From Lachnospiraceae bacterium (GTDB taxonomy: Bacteria; Bacillota; Clostridia; Lachnospirales; Lachnospiraceae), in the NCBI GenBank assembly GCA_017527205.1, contig JAFXQK010000078.1:108108-172107 (forward strand): 64,000 nt of DNA. The letters run 5' to 3'. The notes below the pieces were generated by a model. That model saw nothing but the letters and a program-made list of their open reading frames with translations. It was not told the origin of the DNA and did no database searches. The position numbers and the translations under genes were made by a program. Positions 43,239-51,336 of this stretch are shown in pieces (position 1 is the first letter of the stretch; every line of letters begins with the position of its first letter).

Positions 43239-45137
43239 TTACCTGCCCCCCGCCTTTCCAAAGAGTGCCTCCTTGTGGGCAGGCGCGTGAACCTCCAGGC
43301 AGTACCTCTCCGACCCGCACTTGTACAGGCAGGTGCCCCTCCTCGGGTTCCTGATGAGGTCGTACTCGCCCTTCTCCATGTGCAGCGTCTCGCGGAAAAA
43401 CTTCTCGTCCACCGTCCCAGCATGGAACAAAAACACGTGCGTAGGGATGGCGAACAGGGGCTTCGTGTACTCCCTGATGCCCTCCAGGTTAAAGTCCTCC
43501 ACGTTCTGCGACGCAAGGATCACCGCGCCGTCCTTTTTTCTCACTCGCTTTGAAAGGTTCCTTACGTACTCCACCGCCGTCAGGTTCGTCAGGAACAGGT
43601 AAAACTCGTCAATGGCGGCAACCGCGTTACCGACGGTCAGGAGCTCGTTCGACATGTACGAAAGCACGTTAAACAAAACAGCGTCCCTTACGTTCCTTCC
43701 CGCCGAAAGAAGTCCCTTCACGCCAAAGGTGACAAACTCGCCGTCCCCCACGTTCGTGTGACCGTTAAAGTACTTAGCGTCGGAACCCATGCACATGGCG
43801 TGCAGGCCAAGGCACACCTCCCGAAGCCTCTCCTTCGAATACAGCCAGTTTCCTTCCTCAGCGCTCTCCAGTTCCTCCTGCGCCAGTTTGTAAAGGTCGG
43901 AAAGTATTGGATAGTCCTTTGGCGTAAGCCTGGAAAAGTCCGTAGCGTCCGTCATGCCCCAGGACTTGTAAAGCTTCTCCAAAAGGAGCGAGAGCACGTC
44001 AATTTCCGCGTCGGAATAATCCCTGTAGGCGCGAAAGAAATCCTTCAGAAATGACACGTGGGAGCTTAAGCGCGTTCCGCACCGGAATGCCCACGGCGCG
44101 TCGGGATCCGCCGTCTCCCCGTCATCCCAGCGCTTTGGTTCCAGGGGATTTACGTGATGTTCCCCGTCCGTTAAGTCAACGTAAACGCCGCCAAGGTTCT
44201 CGGTCAGCTCCTTTTTCTCAGCCTCGGGATCCAGGCAGTAAACGCGCTTGCCCGCCTCCCTCTCGTTTATCAGGATCAGGTTCAGAAGATAAGACTTCCC
44301 TTCTCCCGAATTGCCCAGGATTAGCACGTTCGCGTTCGTCCTGTCATCGGCCCTTTGGTCAAAGTCCGCGATCACGTTGCTTCCGAACCGGTCCCTGCCA
44401 AGATAAAACCCGTGCGGGTCCGTCTTGCCGGAATAGTTGAACGGAAAGAGGTTCGCAACGCTCCCCGCGGGAAGCACTCTCTCAAACTGCTCCTTAAACT
44501 GATTTCTCCCGACCGGGTTCACGGAAAGGAAACCCTGTTTCTGCCTAAGAAGAAGCCTGTCGTAATTCAGCTTTGAACGGTTTAGTTCCGTCTCCACCTC
44601 GGCCTGCAGCATCTTAAGCGCCTCCAGGTCCTTCGCCGCCATCTCCAAAAAGACCGCAGTATGAAAGAGCGGTTCGCGGTTCCTGTGCATCTCCGTGAGC
44701 ATGACCGTCACGTCATTTAAGTTGTTAGCCCCTGCCACGGACTCGCGCAGGTTGTCCCTGTTTCCCGCCCTCATTTTGTTTTTGTTTGCCGCGTTCGCTA
44801 TGATCCTTCTTTCTTCCTTCGGGGTCACCTGGCGGATCTCAATCTTAAGCGTAACGCCCTCCTTCTCCCCGACGTGCCGAAGGATTGCCTGTTCCCTGGT
44901 CGCCGTGGGATATTCCCTGATCGCCCAGGTGCAGCGGTAAGTGTTGCCGCACATGTAATAATCCGGTTCGAACTTGATGATCCCGGGGGCCATAAGGTCA
45001 AGAAAGGTCTTTACCCCCTCACCGTCACGATCAGGCTCATCAAGGCCCGCGTTTCGACTGGAAATCCCCATGCCTCCTGCCCTGCTTTCGCGCGCGTCCT
45101 CCCGTCCGCCAAGTTCCGACTGCCACTTATCCCTCAT
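43239..45137 (-). CDS. VirB4-like conjugation ATPase
   Basis: 632 aa hexameric ATPase that energises the type IV secretion channel. Walker A LILGNSGEGKSYLLN at about 270, Walker B-like AAIDEFYLFL near 520, and the conserved ILASQNVEDF segment near 560, as in VirB4/TrbE/TraE proteins. The N-terminal 250 residues contain the DUF3875/CagE-like region with EIRQVTPKEERRI. The family is usually longer (about 750-800 aa); the missing N-terminal part seems to be supplied by the upstream 193-aa gene. ATG 45137 overlaps that gene's end by 11 bases. Confidence 0.9.
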   Translation of the reverse strand: MRDKWQSELGGREDARESRAGGMGISSRNAGLDEPDRDGEGVKTFLDLMAPGIIKFEPDYYMCGNTYRCTWAIREYPTATREQAILRHVGEKEGVTLKIEIRQVTPKEERRIIANAANKNKMRAGNRDNLRESVAGANNLNDVTVMLTEMHRNREPLFHTAVFLEMAAKDLEALKMLQAEVETELNRSKLNYDRLLLRQKQGFLSVNPVGRNQFKEQFERVLPAGSVANLFPFNYSGKTDPHGFYLGRDRFGSNVIADFDQRADDRTNANVLILGNSGEGKSYLLNLILINEREAGKRVYCLDPEAEKKELTENLGGVYVDLTDGEHHVNPLEPKRWDDGETADPDAPWAFRCGTRLSSHVSFLKDFFRAYRDYSDAEIDVLSLLLEKLYKSWGMTDATDFSRLTPKDYPILSDLYKLAQEELESAEEGNWLYSKERLREVCLGLHAMCMGSDAKYFNGHTNVGDGEFVTFGVKGLLSAGRNVRDAVLFNVLSYMSNELLTVGNAVAAIDEFYLFLTNLTAVEYVRNLSKRVRKKDGAVILASQNVEDFNLEGIREYTKPLFAIPTHVFLFHAGTVDEKFFRETLHMEKGEYDLIRNPRRGTCLYKCGSERYCLEVHAPAHKEALFGKAGGR

Positions 45138-45708
45138 CAGGCATCACCCACCTTTCCCCGTCCACGTCATCCACGTTTTCGGCAGTCACGTTTCGTTCAA
45201 AATATACCGACAGTATCCTTTTAAGGTCCTCCCTGTTGGCCAGCCTTGCCGACGTTCCCTGCTCTTCCAGCGTCCTTTCCACCCGTCCAAGGTACCCAAG
45301 GATCTCCCGCTCGCCCTTTTCCCTCGGACGGACGGTAAGAAGGAACTCCCTTGCGGTTGCCATTCTCACCTGCAAGTCGCCTAAGTGCCGCACGTCTTCC
45401 TCCAAGAGCCTTCGCACCGCTGGATTCTTCTCCTCGGCCAGGCGCTTTCGGAGATACCTTTTGTTCTCTCCGTACCCCTCGCTAGAATCCAGGCAGGTTA
45501 TGCTAAGCTCGCTTATGCCCTTCAGCGCGGATGCAAAGCCTTCCTCCTTCACCCTGATTCCTTCCTCCGAAAGCACGGACAGGTTGCTTGGCTTTAGCAG
45601 AAACACGGCGTTCCTCTCTCCCGAGTCCTTCACGTATCCCGCGTCAAGGATTTCCGAAACTCCGATCAGCTCCGCGGTCGAAAGGTTTCTTCCCTTACGT
45701 TTCATCAC
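45127..45708 (-). CDS. Probable separate N-terminal domain of VirB4
   Basis: 193 aa. The segment SELSITCLDSSEGYGENKRYLRKRLAEEKNP...REFLLTVRPRE has the layout of the VirB4/TrbE N-terminal domain (ALKGISELSITCL strand, then a long helix and the 'FLLTVRP' strand), and it lies directly before VirB4 with an 11-base overlap. I infer a split VirB4. No ATPase motif, no membrane segment. Start is GTG 45708 (7 bases after GGAGG) or ATG 45705. It overlaps the PrgI gene end by 14 bases. Confidence 0.65.
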   Translation of the reverse strand: MMKRKGRNLSTAELIGVSEILDAGYVKDSGERNAVFLLKPSNLSVLSEEGIRVKEEGFASALKGISELSITCLDSSEGYGENKRYLRKRLAEEKNPAVRRLLEEDVRHLGDLQVRMATAREFLLTVRPREKGEREILGYLGRVERTLEEQGTSARLANREDLKRILSVYFERNVTAENVDDVDGERWVMPDEG

Positions 45709-45967
45709 TCGTTAACCTCCATTCAAATTCCTGTTGTTCCGCAAAATAATAGCGGCACGCGTAAACGATGAAGTCCATCACCGTCACTTCCTCCGCCTGC
45801 ATGGTGAGCAGTGCATACGCCACGCCGGTGACGAGGAAAAACGAGATTCCCGTCCCCGCCATGGCAAGCGCGCCAAGGATCATCAGGACCGCCGCAATGC
45901 AAAGGTCCCTGATCTTCCACATCCAGACGGTCGCCTGTGACCTTAAGTTTTCAGGATAGTAATGCAT
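45695..45967 (-). CDS. PrgI-family/VirB3-like membrane protein
   Basis: 90 aa with two adjoining membrane helices (about 20-65) followed by a cytoplasmic tail ending EFEWRLTSDE. Size, two-helix hairpin and position directly upstream of VirB4 match the PrgI/TcpE/VirB3 group that anchors VirB4 to the membrane channel. Start ATG 45967 is preceded by AGGGGGTGAGG. It follows the VirB6-like gene by 12 bases. Confidence 0.82.
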   Translation of the reverse strand: MHYYPENLRSQATVWMWKIRDLCIAAVLMILGALAMAGTGISFFLVTGVAYALLTMQAEEVTVMDFIVYACRYYFAEQQEFEWRLTSDET

Positions 45968-45979
45968 TCCCTCACCCCC

Positions 45980-46843
45980 TTACGCCGCTGCCTTGGCAAC
46001 GGTCTTTGCCACGTTGATCGCTGCCTGCGCCGCATACACGCCGCCCACGACGTTTGCCCTGGTGGAAGTGTCAAGTCCGAACTGTCCGCAAATCCTTGGA
46101 ACCTCAGTGCTTGAAAGCATGAGTCCTGCACCCAGCACCGGGTGATCCAGAAAAATGCGGAGTCCGATGACCAATACCAGCGACTGCAAAAAAGCAGTCA
46201 GGCAGATGCCGATCACCTGCTTTGCCCACTGCGTAAAGCCCTGCAAATAACCCCTTGGAATCGAGAACATGTACAGGCTCCCCACCGCGATCTGCACCAA
46301 AAGGATCCCTCCGCGCTTGATGTTCGCAAAGAACACCTTAATCACCGAATAACCGATCATAATCACGAAAAACAGTCCGATCAGCGGACCGTTCCCTCCG
46401 GGCATCGAGCCGGTCATCTCCCCGAGCAGCTCCGCGGCCGAGGTGCCGATCTCCGTCACCCTGCCCAGTCCTCCGATGCCCCTGCCGAGCATTGCCTGCC
46501 ACTGCACGGCGGCCGTGTACAGCGCAACGGGCAGCGAGTGAAACAGGTTCACGGCAAAGAAACCCTTGATTACGTTAAGCGCCGCGTCCTGGATGCTCCC
46601 GCGTCCCCGCTGGTATTCCATTGCCGTTTCAAAAACGCAGGTGATGATCCCCACGACGTACAGCGCCCATCCGAGCTTTGCAAAAAACAGGATCAGCGCC
46701 CTTATGTGCCTCAGCTGAAACAGTTCCGTGCCCATGCCGTTCATCAGCGCAAACAGGTCGCCAAAAAAGGACACGACGCACCCGTACAGCCAGTCGAGCA
46801 CCTGATCCAGGATCGTGCCAACTATGAAGTCAAATATAAACAT
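45980..46843 (-). CDS. VirB6/TrbL-like channel membrane protein
   Basis: 287 aa with about six membrane helices (about 5-30, 48-70, 85-120, 150-180, 190-215, 220-240) and an Ala-rich C-terminus. It resembles TrbL/VirB6-type polytopic proteins of Firmicute ICEs (CD0411/CD0412-like), which form the inner channel. Features: LFHSLPVALYTAAVQWQAML, IKRGGILLVQIAVGSLYMFS. ATG 46843 follows GGAAGGAGG. Neighbours are DUF3852 upstream and PrgI downstream, the usual order. Confidence 0.82.
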   Translation of the reverse strand: MFIFDFIVGTILDQVLDWLYGCVVSFFGDLFALMNGMGTELFQLRHIRALILFFAKLGWALYVVGIITCVFETAMEYQRGRGSIQDAALNVIKGFFAVNLFHSLPVALYTAAVQWQAMLGRGIGGLGRVTEIGTSAAELLGEMTGSMPGGNGPLIGLFFVIMIGYSVIKVFFANIKRGGILLVQIAVGSLYMFSIPRGYLQGFTQWAKQVIGICLTAFLQSLVLVIGLRIFLDHPVLGAGLMLSSTEVPRICGQFGLDTSTRANVVGGVYAAQAAINVAKTVAKAAA

Positions 46844-46872
46844 TCAGCCGCCTCCTTCCGCGGTCGTCCCCG

Positions 46873-47223
46873 TCAGATGCCAAGGATCGTCCAGATATAG
46901 GCAGGTGCGGTCAGGCTGAACACCAGGCATGCAAACAGTATTGCGGGCCCCGCCCACTCAAACTGCCCGTGCTTTCGATAATCGAAGTACGCCATGCCAA
47001 GCTTCCCGAAAAAGAACACCGCCAGGATCAGGTCAATGCACGGAAACACCACGTTGTTTACCACCGTCTTGATCTGGGCTGAAGCGTCCTTCCACGTGCC
47101 TTCCACCGCGGAGGCAACGTCGCCGGTCCCCGAACTTCCCGACGCCAAAACGGTCGTACCCATCAGCAGTGCCAGGCAAAAGGCGGATGCAACCGCACCC
47201 GCCCACTTCTTTTTGTTTTTCAT
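46873..47223 (-). CDS. DUF3852 family protein, VirB2-like
   Basis: 116 aa. A signal peptide (about 1-25, ending VLASG) is followed by a short Gly/Ser segment and two membrane helices (about 52-72 and 92-112) joined by the loop YFDYRKHGQFEW. The pattern IKTVVNNVVFPCIDLILAVFF and the YRKHGQFEW loop match DUF3852 as I know it; the family has the size and topology of VirB2 pilin-like T4SS components. Start ATG 47223 is 9 bases after GAGAGG. It lies directly upstream of the VirB6-like gene. Confidence 0.85.
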   Translation of the reverse strand: MKNKKKWAGAVASAFCLALLMGTTVLASGSSGTGDVASAVEGTWKDASAQIKTVVNNVVFPCIDLILAVFFFGKLGMAYFDYRKHGQFEWAGPAILFACLVFSLTAPAYIWTILGI

Positions 47224-47257
47224 CTTCGTCATCCTCTCTTCCATTGTTTGTGATTAC

Positions 47258-49024
47258 TTAGTCGGGATTCTCCGGCGCAACGTGCCAGTCATCCCAAAGG
47301 TTTCCGCTGATCGTCACGCCGTCCCACACCGTGCAGGAAAGCATGCCCCCCGGAGTCCACATGTCAAGCAGCCAGGTACACGCCAGGTACTGCCCGTCCG
47401 GCATCCAGATTGGCGTGAAGTGTACCTTGTTGCCATACGTCGAATAGGGATTTGCCTTGAAGGTAAAATTCCCGCTTCCGTCATGATCCAGGAGCCGCCA
47501 ATACGTATGATAATAAAACTCGGGGAAGTAAGTGATTGCGTTCTGTACGCCCGTGAAATATGCCGTACCCGTATATGTCTGCCTTCCGCTGGCGTATACC
47601 TTCACGCCGTATCCGCTCTTCGTTACGTCGCCGCTTGCCGTGGGACTCGTTTCGTCAGGCGACAGGTCCATCGATCCGTAGATGCTTGCCGAACAGTATT
47701 CCAGCCAGTGTTCCCACCATCCGAAGTCCTGCCACCAGCCCTGATCCTCCCAGTGACCGTGCTTCTTCCTGCAGTTTTTCTTACAGGACGCCGTGTGTCC
47801 CGTATCCACCCACTGCCAGTTTTCAACCCATTTCCAGTTTTCGTGCCAGCTGCATTTCCACAGCGTCCACGACGCGCTTGTCCGTTCCGGCATGCCAGGT
47901 GATACGGCCTGGCTCCTGTCCCATCCGAGATTTACGTCATCCGCCACCGGATTGGGCGGAGGATTGTCCTCCAACTTGACTATGTCTGCCGTTATCTTCG
48001 TCTTGGCAATGGTTCTGCCGGAGCTTACCGTAATTTCCACCCTTTGCGGCGTGGACGGTGTCTTCCAGCAGATCCACGCGAGCTGTTGACCACCCTCAGG
48101 ATAGTAGATGTTTGTCGCCCAGTAGTCTTGCCCAAGTATGTGAAAACACACGCTAGCGGGATTACTCGGGTCTGCCTTGCCACCGCTCACCATGACCGTC
48201 GTGATCACGTAAGTGTCCGTGTGGTACACGTAATCAGGCGCATCCAAATATTCCGTAACCGTCGTAACGGTCGGATCATCCGTAAACCTTACCGTTCCAA
48301 GCCCTAGATAGGGAATGATGTCAGAGTCCTGTACCTTGTCCGTCTTGGATCCCGTCCACGCCCTAAAACCCGCGTCATCCCTTTCAAGGAACAGCGAAAG
48401 CGGCAGGTTCTTGTGCGTCAGGGAAGGCATCTTTCTCCGAAGCATCCCTCCCGTCTGGCTGTTATATAGCGCAGCCTCCGTTGCCGTAAGTGCCGTTCTA
48501 ACGCCGTTGATTTCCGCATATGCCATGGGTTCCACAAGCACCTTGAAGACACCGGAGATCATGTAATCGAAGTCCATGCCCACATATCCTGCCACAGATC
48601 TTAGAACCTGTTCGTCCGTAAAGTAAGACTTAATCTGACGAAGTGCTTCGTCATGATCGGGTGCATTTACAAGCTTTGGTAACGGAATCGCCGGTACAAA
48701 CTTATCGTATTCATTTACATGTGGAGTAAGTGTCGCACCGTTTCTGTATGATGACTTGCAAACTTTTCCAAAATCAAGGACTATGTCAGAAGTGTCAATG
48801 TTAGATATGTCAATTGACCGACTAACAGGATTCCCTGTAAACGCGTCAATAATCGTAACCCTTACACCATCATCCCCATCTCGCCAAGTAAAACCCTCTG
48901 CTGCATGCCCCCATGTACCGCCACCAGAATCCATGTCGGGATCACCCGCAGCACTTGCCATAAGGGGATTCAGTATCATTTCCAGCAATAAAACTACTGT
49001 CAAAAAAATGGAAAGTCTTTTCAT
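47258..49024 (-). CDS. Large secreted protein with Trp/Cys/His-rich module
   Basis: 588 aa. A signal peptide (about 1-26, ending SAAGD) shows secretion. The middle has beta-rich segments. Residues about 383-444 form a striking module with 13 Trp and four Cys (C-x-n, CKKNC) plus several His, suggestive of a metal- or disulfide-stabilised fold. The C-terminal 140 residues are Tyr/Trp/Gly-rich. No sortase motif or membrane anchor was found. Position between the pilus and T4SS blocks suggests a surface-exposed mating or adhesion factor. Family not recognised. ATG 49024 follows GAAGGGATG; a terminator lies just upstream (49055-49084), so it needs antitermination or its own promoter. Confidence 0.75.
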   Translation of the reverse strand: MKRLSIFLTVVLLLEMILNPLMASAAGDPDMDSGGGTWGHAAEGFTWRDGDDGVRVTIIDAFTGNPVSRSIDISNIDTSDIVLDFGKVCKSSYRNGATLTPHVNEYDKFVPAIPLPKLVNAPDHDEALRQIKSYFTDEQVLRSVAGYVGMDFDYMISGVFKVLVEPMAYAEINGVRTALTATEAALYNSQTGGMLRRKMPSLTHKNLPLSLFLERDDAGFRAWTGSKTDKVQDSDIIPYLGLGTVRFTDDPTVTTVTEYLDAPDYVYHTDTYVITTVMVSGGKADPSNPASVCFHILGQDYWATNIYYPEGGQQLAWICWKTPSTPQRVEITVSSGRTIAKTKITADIVKLEDNPPPNPVADDVNLGWDRSQAVSPGMPERTSASWTLWKCSWHENWKWVENWQWVDTGHTASCKKNCRKKHGHWEDQGWWQDFGWWEHWLEYCSASIYGSMDLSPDETSPTASGDVTKSGYGVKVYASGRQTYTGTAYFTGVQNAITYFPEFYYHTYWRLLDHDGSGNFTFKANPYSTYGNKVHFTPIWMPDGQYLACTWLLDMWTPGGMLSCTVWDGVTISGNLWDDWHVAPENPD

Positions 49025-49054
49025 TTCATCCCTTCTTCCATAAAAGATTCCACT

Positions 49055-49084
49055 AAAAAAGCATGGCAGTCACGCCATGCTTTT
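49055..49084 (-). terminator. Intrinsic terminator inside the conjugation operon
   Basis: Minus strand AAAAGCATGGC / GCCATGCTTTT, 11-base perfect arms, six T after it. Between the DUF6550-like gene and the large secreted protein gene. Confidence 0.88.
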
Positions 49085-49098
49085 CAATCCATAAATGA

Positions 49099-49653
49099 TT
49101 ACATATCACCGATCTTATTTCCGTTCATGTACATATCTTCAGCATATGTTGATGTATTACCGCTACCAATAGTAACCCATCCAAAGCCTTCAATGTACAT
49201 CTGTCCTGGATGTCCGTCATCCTTTTGCGGCTTTGTTACCACTGTATCAGCAGGCTTTTCCGTAGGCTTTGGATCCTCGGCGTACTGCGGCACCTTGTCG
49301 GGATTCGTCAGGTCAGTATCCTCTGCCAGGGCAGGGGGATCAGACGGTTCCTCCGCTTCTTTCGGTGCCTCCTGAATTGGCTGCACCGTAGCAGGTTCTC
49401 CGGTTGCAATTATAATTCCACCGGGAATTGCATTCTGCTCTTCCGAAGGCGTAAGCTCCTCCGAAAGAGAGATTTGAACAACCTCCAGCGTCTGAACGTC
49501 TGGTTCCGCTTCCGTTTGCGTCTCCACAGGTATTTCCGGCACGTCTTCCGTCGGTTTTCTCGTTCCCCAAAGGAAAACTCCCGCGAAAGCGATGCAAGCC
49601 AATGAACACGCGATCACCGCAAAGTTCTTTATCATCATCTTCTTATCCTTCAT
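49099..49653 (-). CDS. Membrane-anchored Pro/Glu-rich protein (DUF6550-like)
   Basis: 184 aa. One N-terminal membrane helix (about 8-28) is followed by a long extracellular Pro/Glu/Thr-rich stalk (about 30-140) and a conserved C-terminal end, GQMYIEGFGWV...EDMYMNGNKIGDM, which I recall from DUF6550 proteins in Clostridial ICEs. Likely a stalk protein at the cell surface, near the mating channel. ATG 49653 is chosen (GGGAGAGG upstream); ATG 49659 is possible. It overlaps the end of the HTH gene upstream by 11 bases. Confidence 0.72.
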   Translation of the reverse strand: MKDKKMMIKNFAVIACSLACIAFAGVFLWGTRKPTEDVPEIPVETQTEAEPDVQTLEVVQISLSEELTPSEEQNAIPGGIIIATGEPATVQPIQEAPKEAEEPSDPPALAEDTDLTNPDKVPQYAEDPKPTEKPADTVVTKPQKDDGHPGQMYIEGFGWVTIGSGNTSTYAEDMYMNGNKIGDM

Positions 49654-49897
49654 CCTCATCCTCTCCCTTCTTTTTATTCTTCTTATCCTTCTTCATCATT
49701 GCCTCTGTTTTTATCTTGTACGTCATGAGGCGCAGAAGATAATCCGGCATGGTTCTGTGACCGAGTTCCCAGTCCGTCATCGTGCTATAGGGAATGTCAA
49801 AATATTTGCAAAACTCCTTTCTGTTCATTCCCGTCTCCTTACGCAGCTTGATCAGCTGCTCTTTATTTACGTTGTTTTTTTCTTCGTTCTGATCCAT
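49643..49897 (-). CDS. Small helix-turn-helix regulator
   Basis: 84 aa. XRE-like HTH at about 10-50 (LIKLRKETGMNRKEFCKYFDIPYSTMTDWELGHRTMP-type; the recognition helix is in IPYSTMTDWE). The C-terminus is a highly charged Lys/Glu/Asp tail. ATG 49897 is preceded by AAAGGAGGGC. Its promoter (49941-49969) carries two near-identical palindromes, so it most likely represses itself and thus tunes the block around it. It starts an internal transcription unit ending at the terminator 49055-49084. Confidence 0.85.
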   Translation of the reverse strand: MDQNEEKNNVNKEQLIKLRKETGMNRKEFCKYFDIPYSTMTDWELGHRTMPDYLLRLMTYKIKTEAMMKKDKKNKKKGEDEDEG

Positions 49898-49916
49898 CTT
49901 TATGCCCTCCTTTCAT

Positions 49917-49976
49917 TTACGCATTGCGTAACTTAAGGAGAGCATATCACATATTTTCAATTTACGCAATGCATAA
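49917..49976 (-). promoter_or_regulatory. Autoregulated promoter of small HTH gene with two operators
   Basis: Minus strand TTGCGT (49969-49964), 17 bases, TATGCT (49946-49941). Operators: perfect palindrome TTACGCATTGCGTAA (49917-49931) just downstream, and TTACGCAATGCATAA (49962-49976, one mismatch between arms) over the -35. Confidence 0.8.
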
Positions 49977-49986
49977 ATGCATTTTT

Positions 49987-50244
49987 TTAGAATTTTTGTT
50001 CGTTCCCATTGTTCCCGTCGTTCCCATGGCATCGAGCGAATGGATTATTCTCGCTTTTTCCGTTGTCATACTCTTCCTTTACTTTTGTGATTTCACGCAC
50101 CAGTCTTGGGTCAAGATCCTCTCCGCGTGCAATCTGCCTTTCCGATGCTCCCATTTCCAGCCAACGGATGGCGCTTTCCACCTTTGTCTGAAGCGCAGCT
50201 TCCATTATCACTTCCATCATCAACTTACTCATTACGTCCTCCAT
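49987..50244 (-). CDS. Hypothetical helical protein
   Basis: 85 aa, no recognised family. The core EAALQTKVESAIRWLEMGASERQIARGEDLDPRLVREI recalls the helical C-terminal region of Rpn/PD-(D/E)XK transposase-like proteins ('RWLEMG...' helix), and a Asn/Gly-rich tail follows. Ribosome site GGAATGGAGG before the first ATG supports it as a gene. Lies between the pilin-like gene at 50270-50917 and the autoregulated HTH. Function unknown. Confidence 0.55.
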   Translation of the reverse strand: MEDVMSKLMMEVIMEAALQTKVESAIRWLEMGASERQIARGEDLDPRLVREITKVKEEYDNGKSENNPFARCHGNDGNNGNEQKF

Positions 50245-50269
50245 TCCAACGGAATCCTTACGTCACCGT

Positions 50270-50917
50270 TTAGAATTTCTCCCTCATCCTTGCCTTCACC
50301 TTTAGTCTGATCGGTATCTGAAACATCACCCTGCCCTCAAAGCGAAGCGGGATCTCCATAAGCAGCGTCCCTTCCGCTGAAAAGACCTCCCCGCCGGTTC
50401 GCAGGTGCGTGTTGCTGACGGACACGTTAATCTCGCTGATCTCAAAGTCAAGATCACCGTGGTCATTTACCTTCAAGAGTTTGTCACCCCTGGCGGTAAG
50501 TCCAAGAAGATTCCCCAGCCTTCCGCTTACGTTACCCAGATCCACGGACTCATAAAACCCGTATCCCGTGGGCTCGTATCCCCCGGCATATCCTTCCCTG
50601 ACGCAGTGATAGGTCTCATTGTAATTTTCCGTCACCACGGAAATCAGCGTCTCCTCAAAAGCGTCCCTCACGCCGGAGGCCGTGATCCACAGCTCCATGA
50701 ACTTCGTCACGGAAACCGTGACCAGAAGAATGATGATCACCAGCGCAACGGCCAGCGACGTGAAATTCCCCTTAACGTCACGGGAAATGATCCAAATCCT
50801 TTTCCATAACTCATTTAGCGTTCGCCCTTCCCTGGCCCGCGTCCAACGGAACTCCTTAAGTCCGCTTATTTGTAGTCCTTCCGGCTTCTCCTCGTTCCTG
50901 ATTTCTCCCTCCGTCAT
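50270..50917 (-). CDS. TadE-like pilin-related membrane protein
   Basis: 215 aa. A cytoplasmic N-terminus of about 50 residues precedes KGNFTSLAVALVIIILLVTVSVTKF, a Gly followed by a membrane helix as in type IV pilin-like precursors; the rest (about 80-215) is an extracellular beta-rich domain (VSNTHLRTGGEVFSAEGTLLMEIPLRF). It resembles TadE/TadF minor pseudopilins. Start ATG 50917 overlaps the previous stop (ATGA) with GAGGTG before it. Family assignment by topology only. Confidence 0.6.
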   Translation of the reverse strand: MTEGEIRNEEKPEGLQISGLKEFRWTRAREGRTLNELWKRIWIISRDVKGNFTSLAVALVIIILLVTVSVTKFMELWITASGVRDAFEETLISVVTENYNETYHCVREGYAGGYEPTGYGFYESVDLGNVSGRLGNLLGLTARGDKLLKVNDHGDLDFEISEINVSVSNTHLRTGGEVFSAEGTLLMEIPLRFEGRVMFQIPIRLKVKARMREKF

Positions 50918-51315
50918 TTCCAATACACCTCGCTTTTACCGGTTGCCTCGCTCACGAGCGTCACGGGATAATCACCAATGATTCCAAGCCCAAGGTTCAC
51001 GTCAACTGTAACGCGGACGCTGACCTCCTGATTGAGCTGAATCCTTCCCGAGGTTGACCAGGTGACCGTCGGACTCATACCCGTCTTTTCAGAAAGCCTT
51101 TCATACCTTGCCGTCGTTTCGGTTCCAACCCTGCCGCTCACTTCCGCCTCACGGATCAGTTCGTCTGCAAAGTTGTCAAGCTGCATCTTCGCAATGAACA
51201 CGGGAAACGCCTGAAAACCGACCGCCACCGCCATCAAAATGGCAAACACCGCAACGGCCACGTCAACGTATCCTTCCCCGCGCCTGTCACGCAGCACCTT
51301 CCAAATCCTTTTCAT
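50914..51315 (-). CDS. DUF4320 pilin-like protein
   Basis: 133 aa. After a basic leader ending RRGEGYVDVAV comes a membrane helix (about 22-42) and an extracellular domain of about 90 residues with three beta-strand-like repeats (VSVRVTVDVNLGLG). The GE-x-YVD-x-AV motif just before the helix is shared with the DUF6133 protein at 56848-57090, pointing to processing by the same prepilin peptidase. ATG 51315 is chosen (GTGAGG 6 bases upstream); GTG 51327 is an alternative. Directly behind TadC. Confidence 0.75.
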   Translation of the reverse strand: MKRIWKVLRDRRGEGYVDVAVAVFAILMAVAVGFQAFPVFIAKMQLDNFADELIREAEVSGRVGTETTARYERLSEKTGMSPTVTWSTSGRIQLNQEVSVRVTVDVNLGLGIIGDYPVTLVSEATGKSEVYWK

Positions 51316-51336
51316 TAAGTGCCTCACCGCCTTCCG

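Noticed and set aside
46142..46900. 252-codon plus-strand open frame
   Set aside because: Antisense to the VirB6-like gene; polar, repetitive composition without any domain.
46994..47902. 302-codon plus-strand open frame
   Set aside because: Antisense to DUF3852 and the secreted protein gene; Arg/Pro/His-rich composition typical of a shadow frame.
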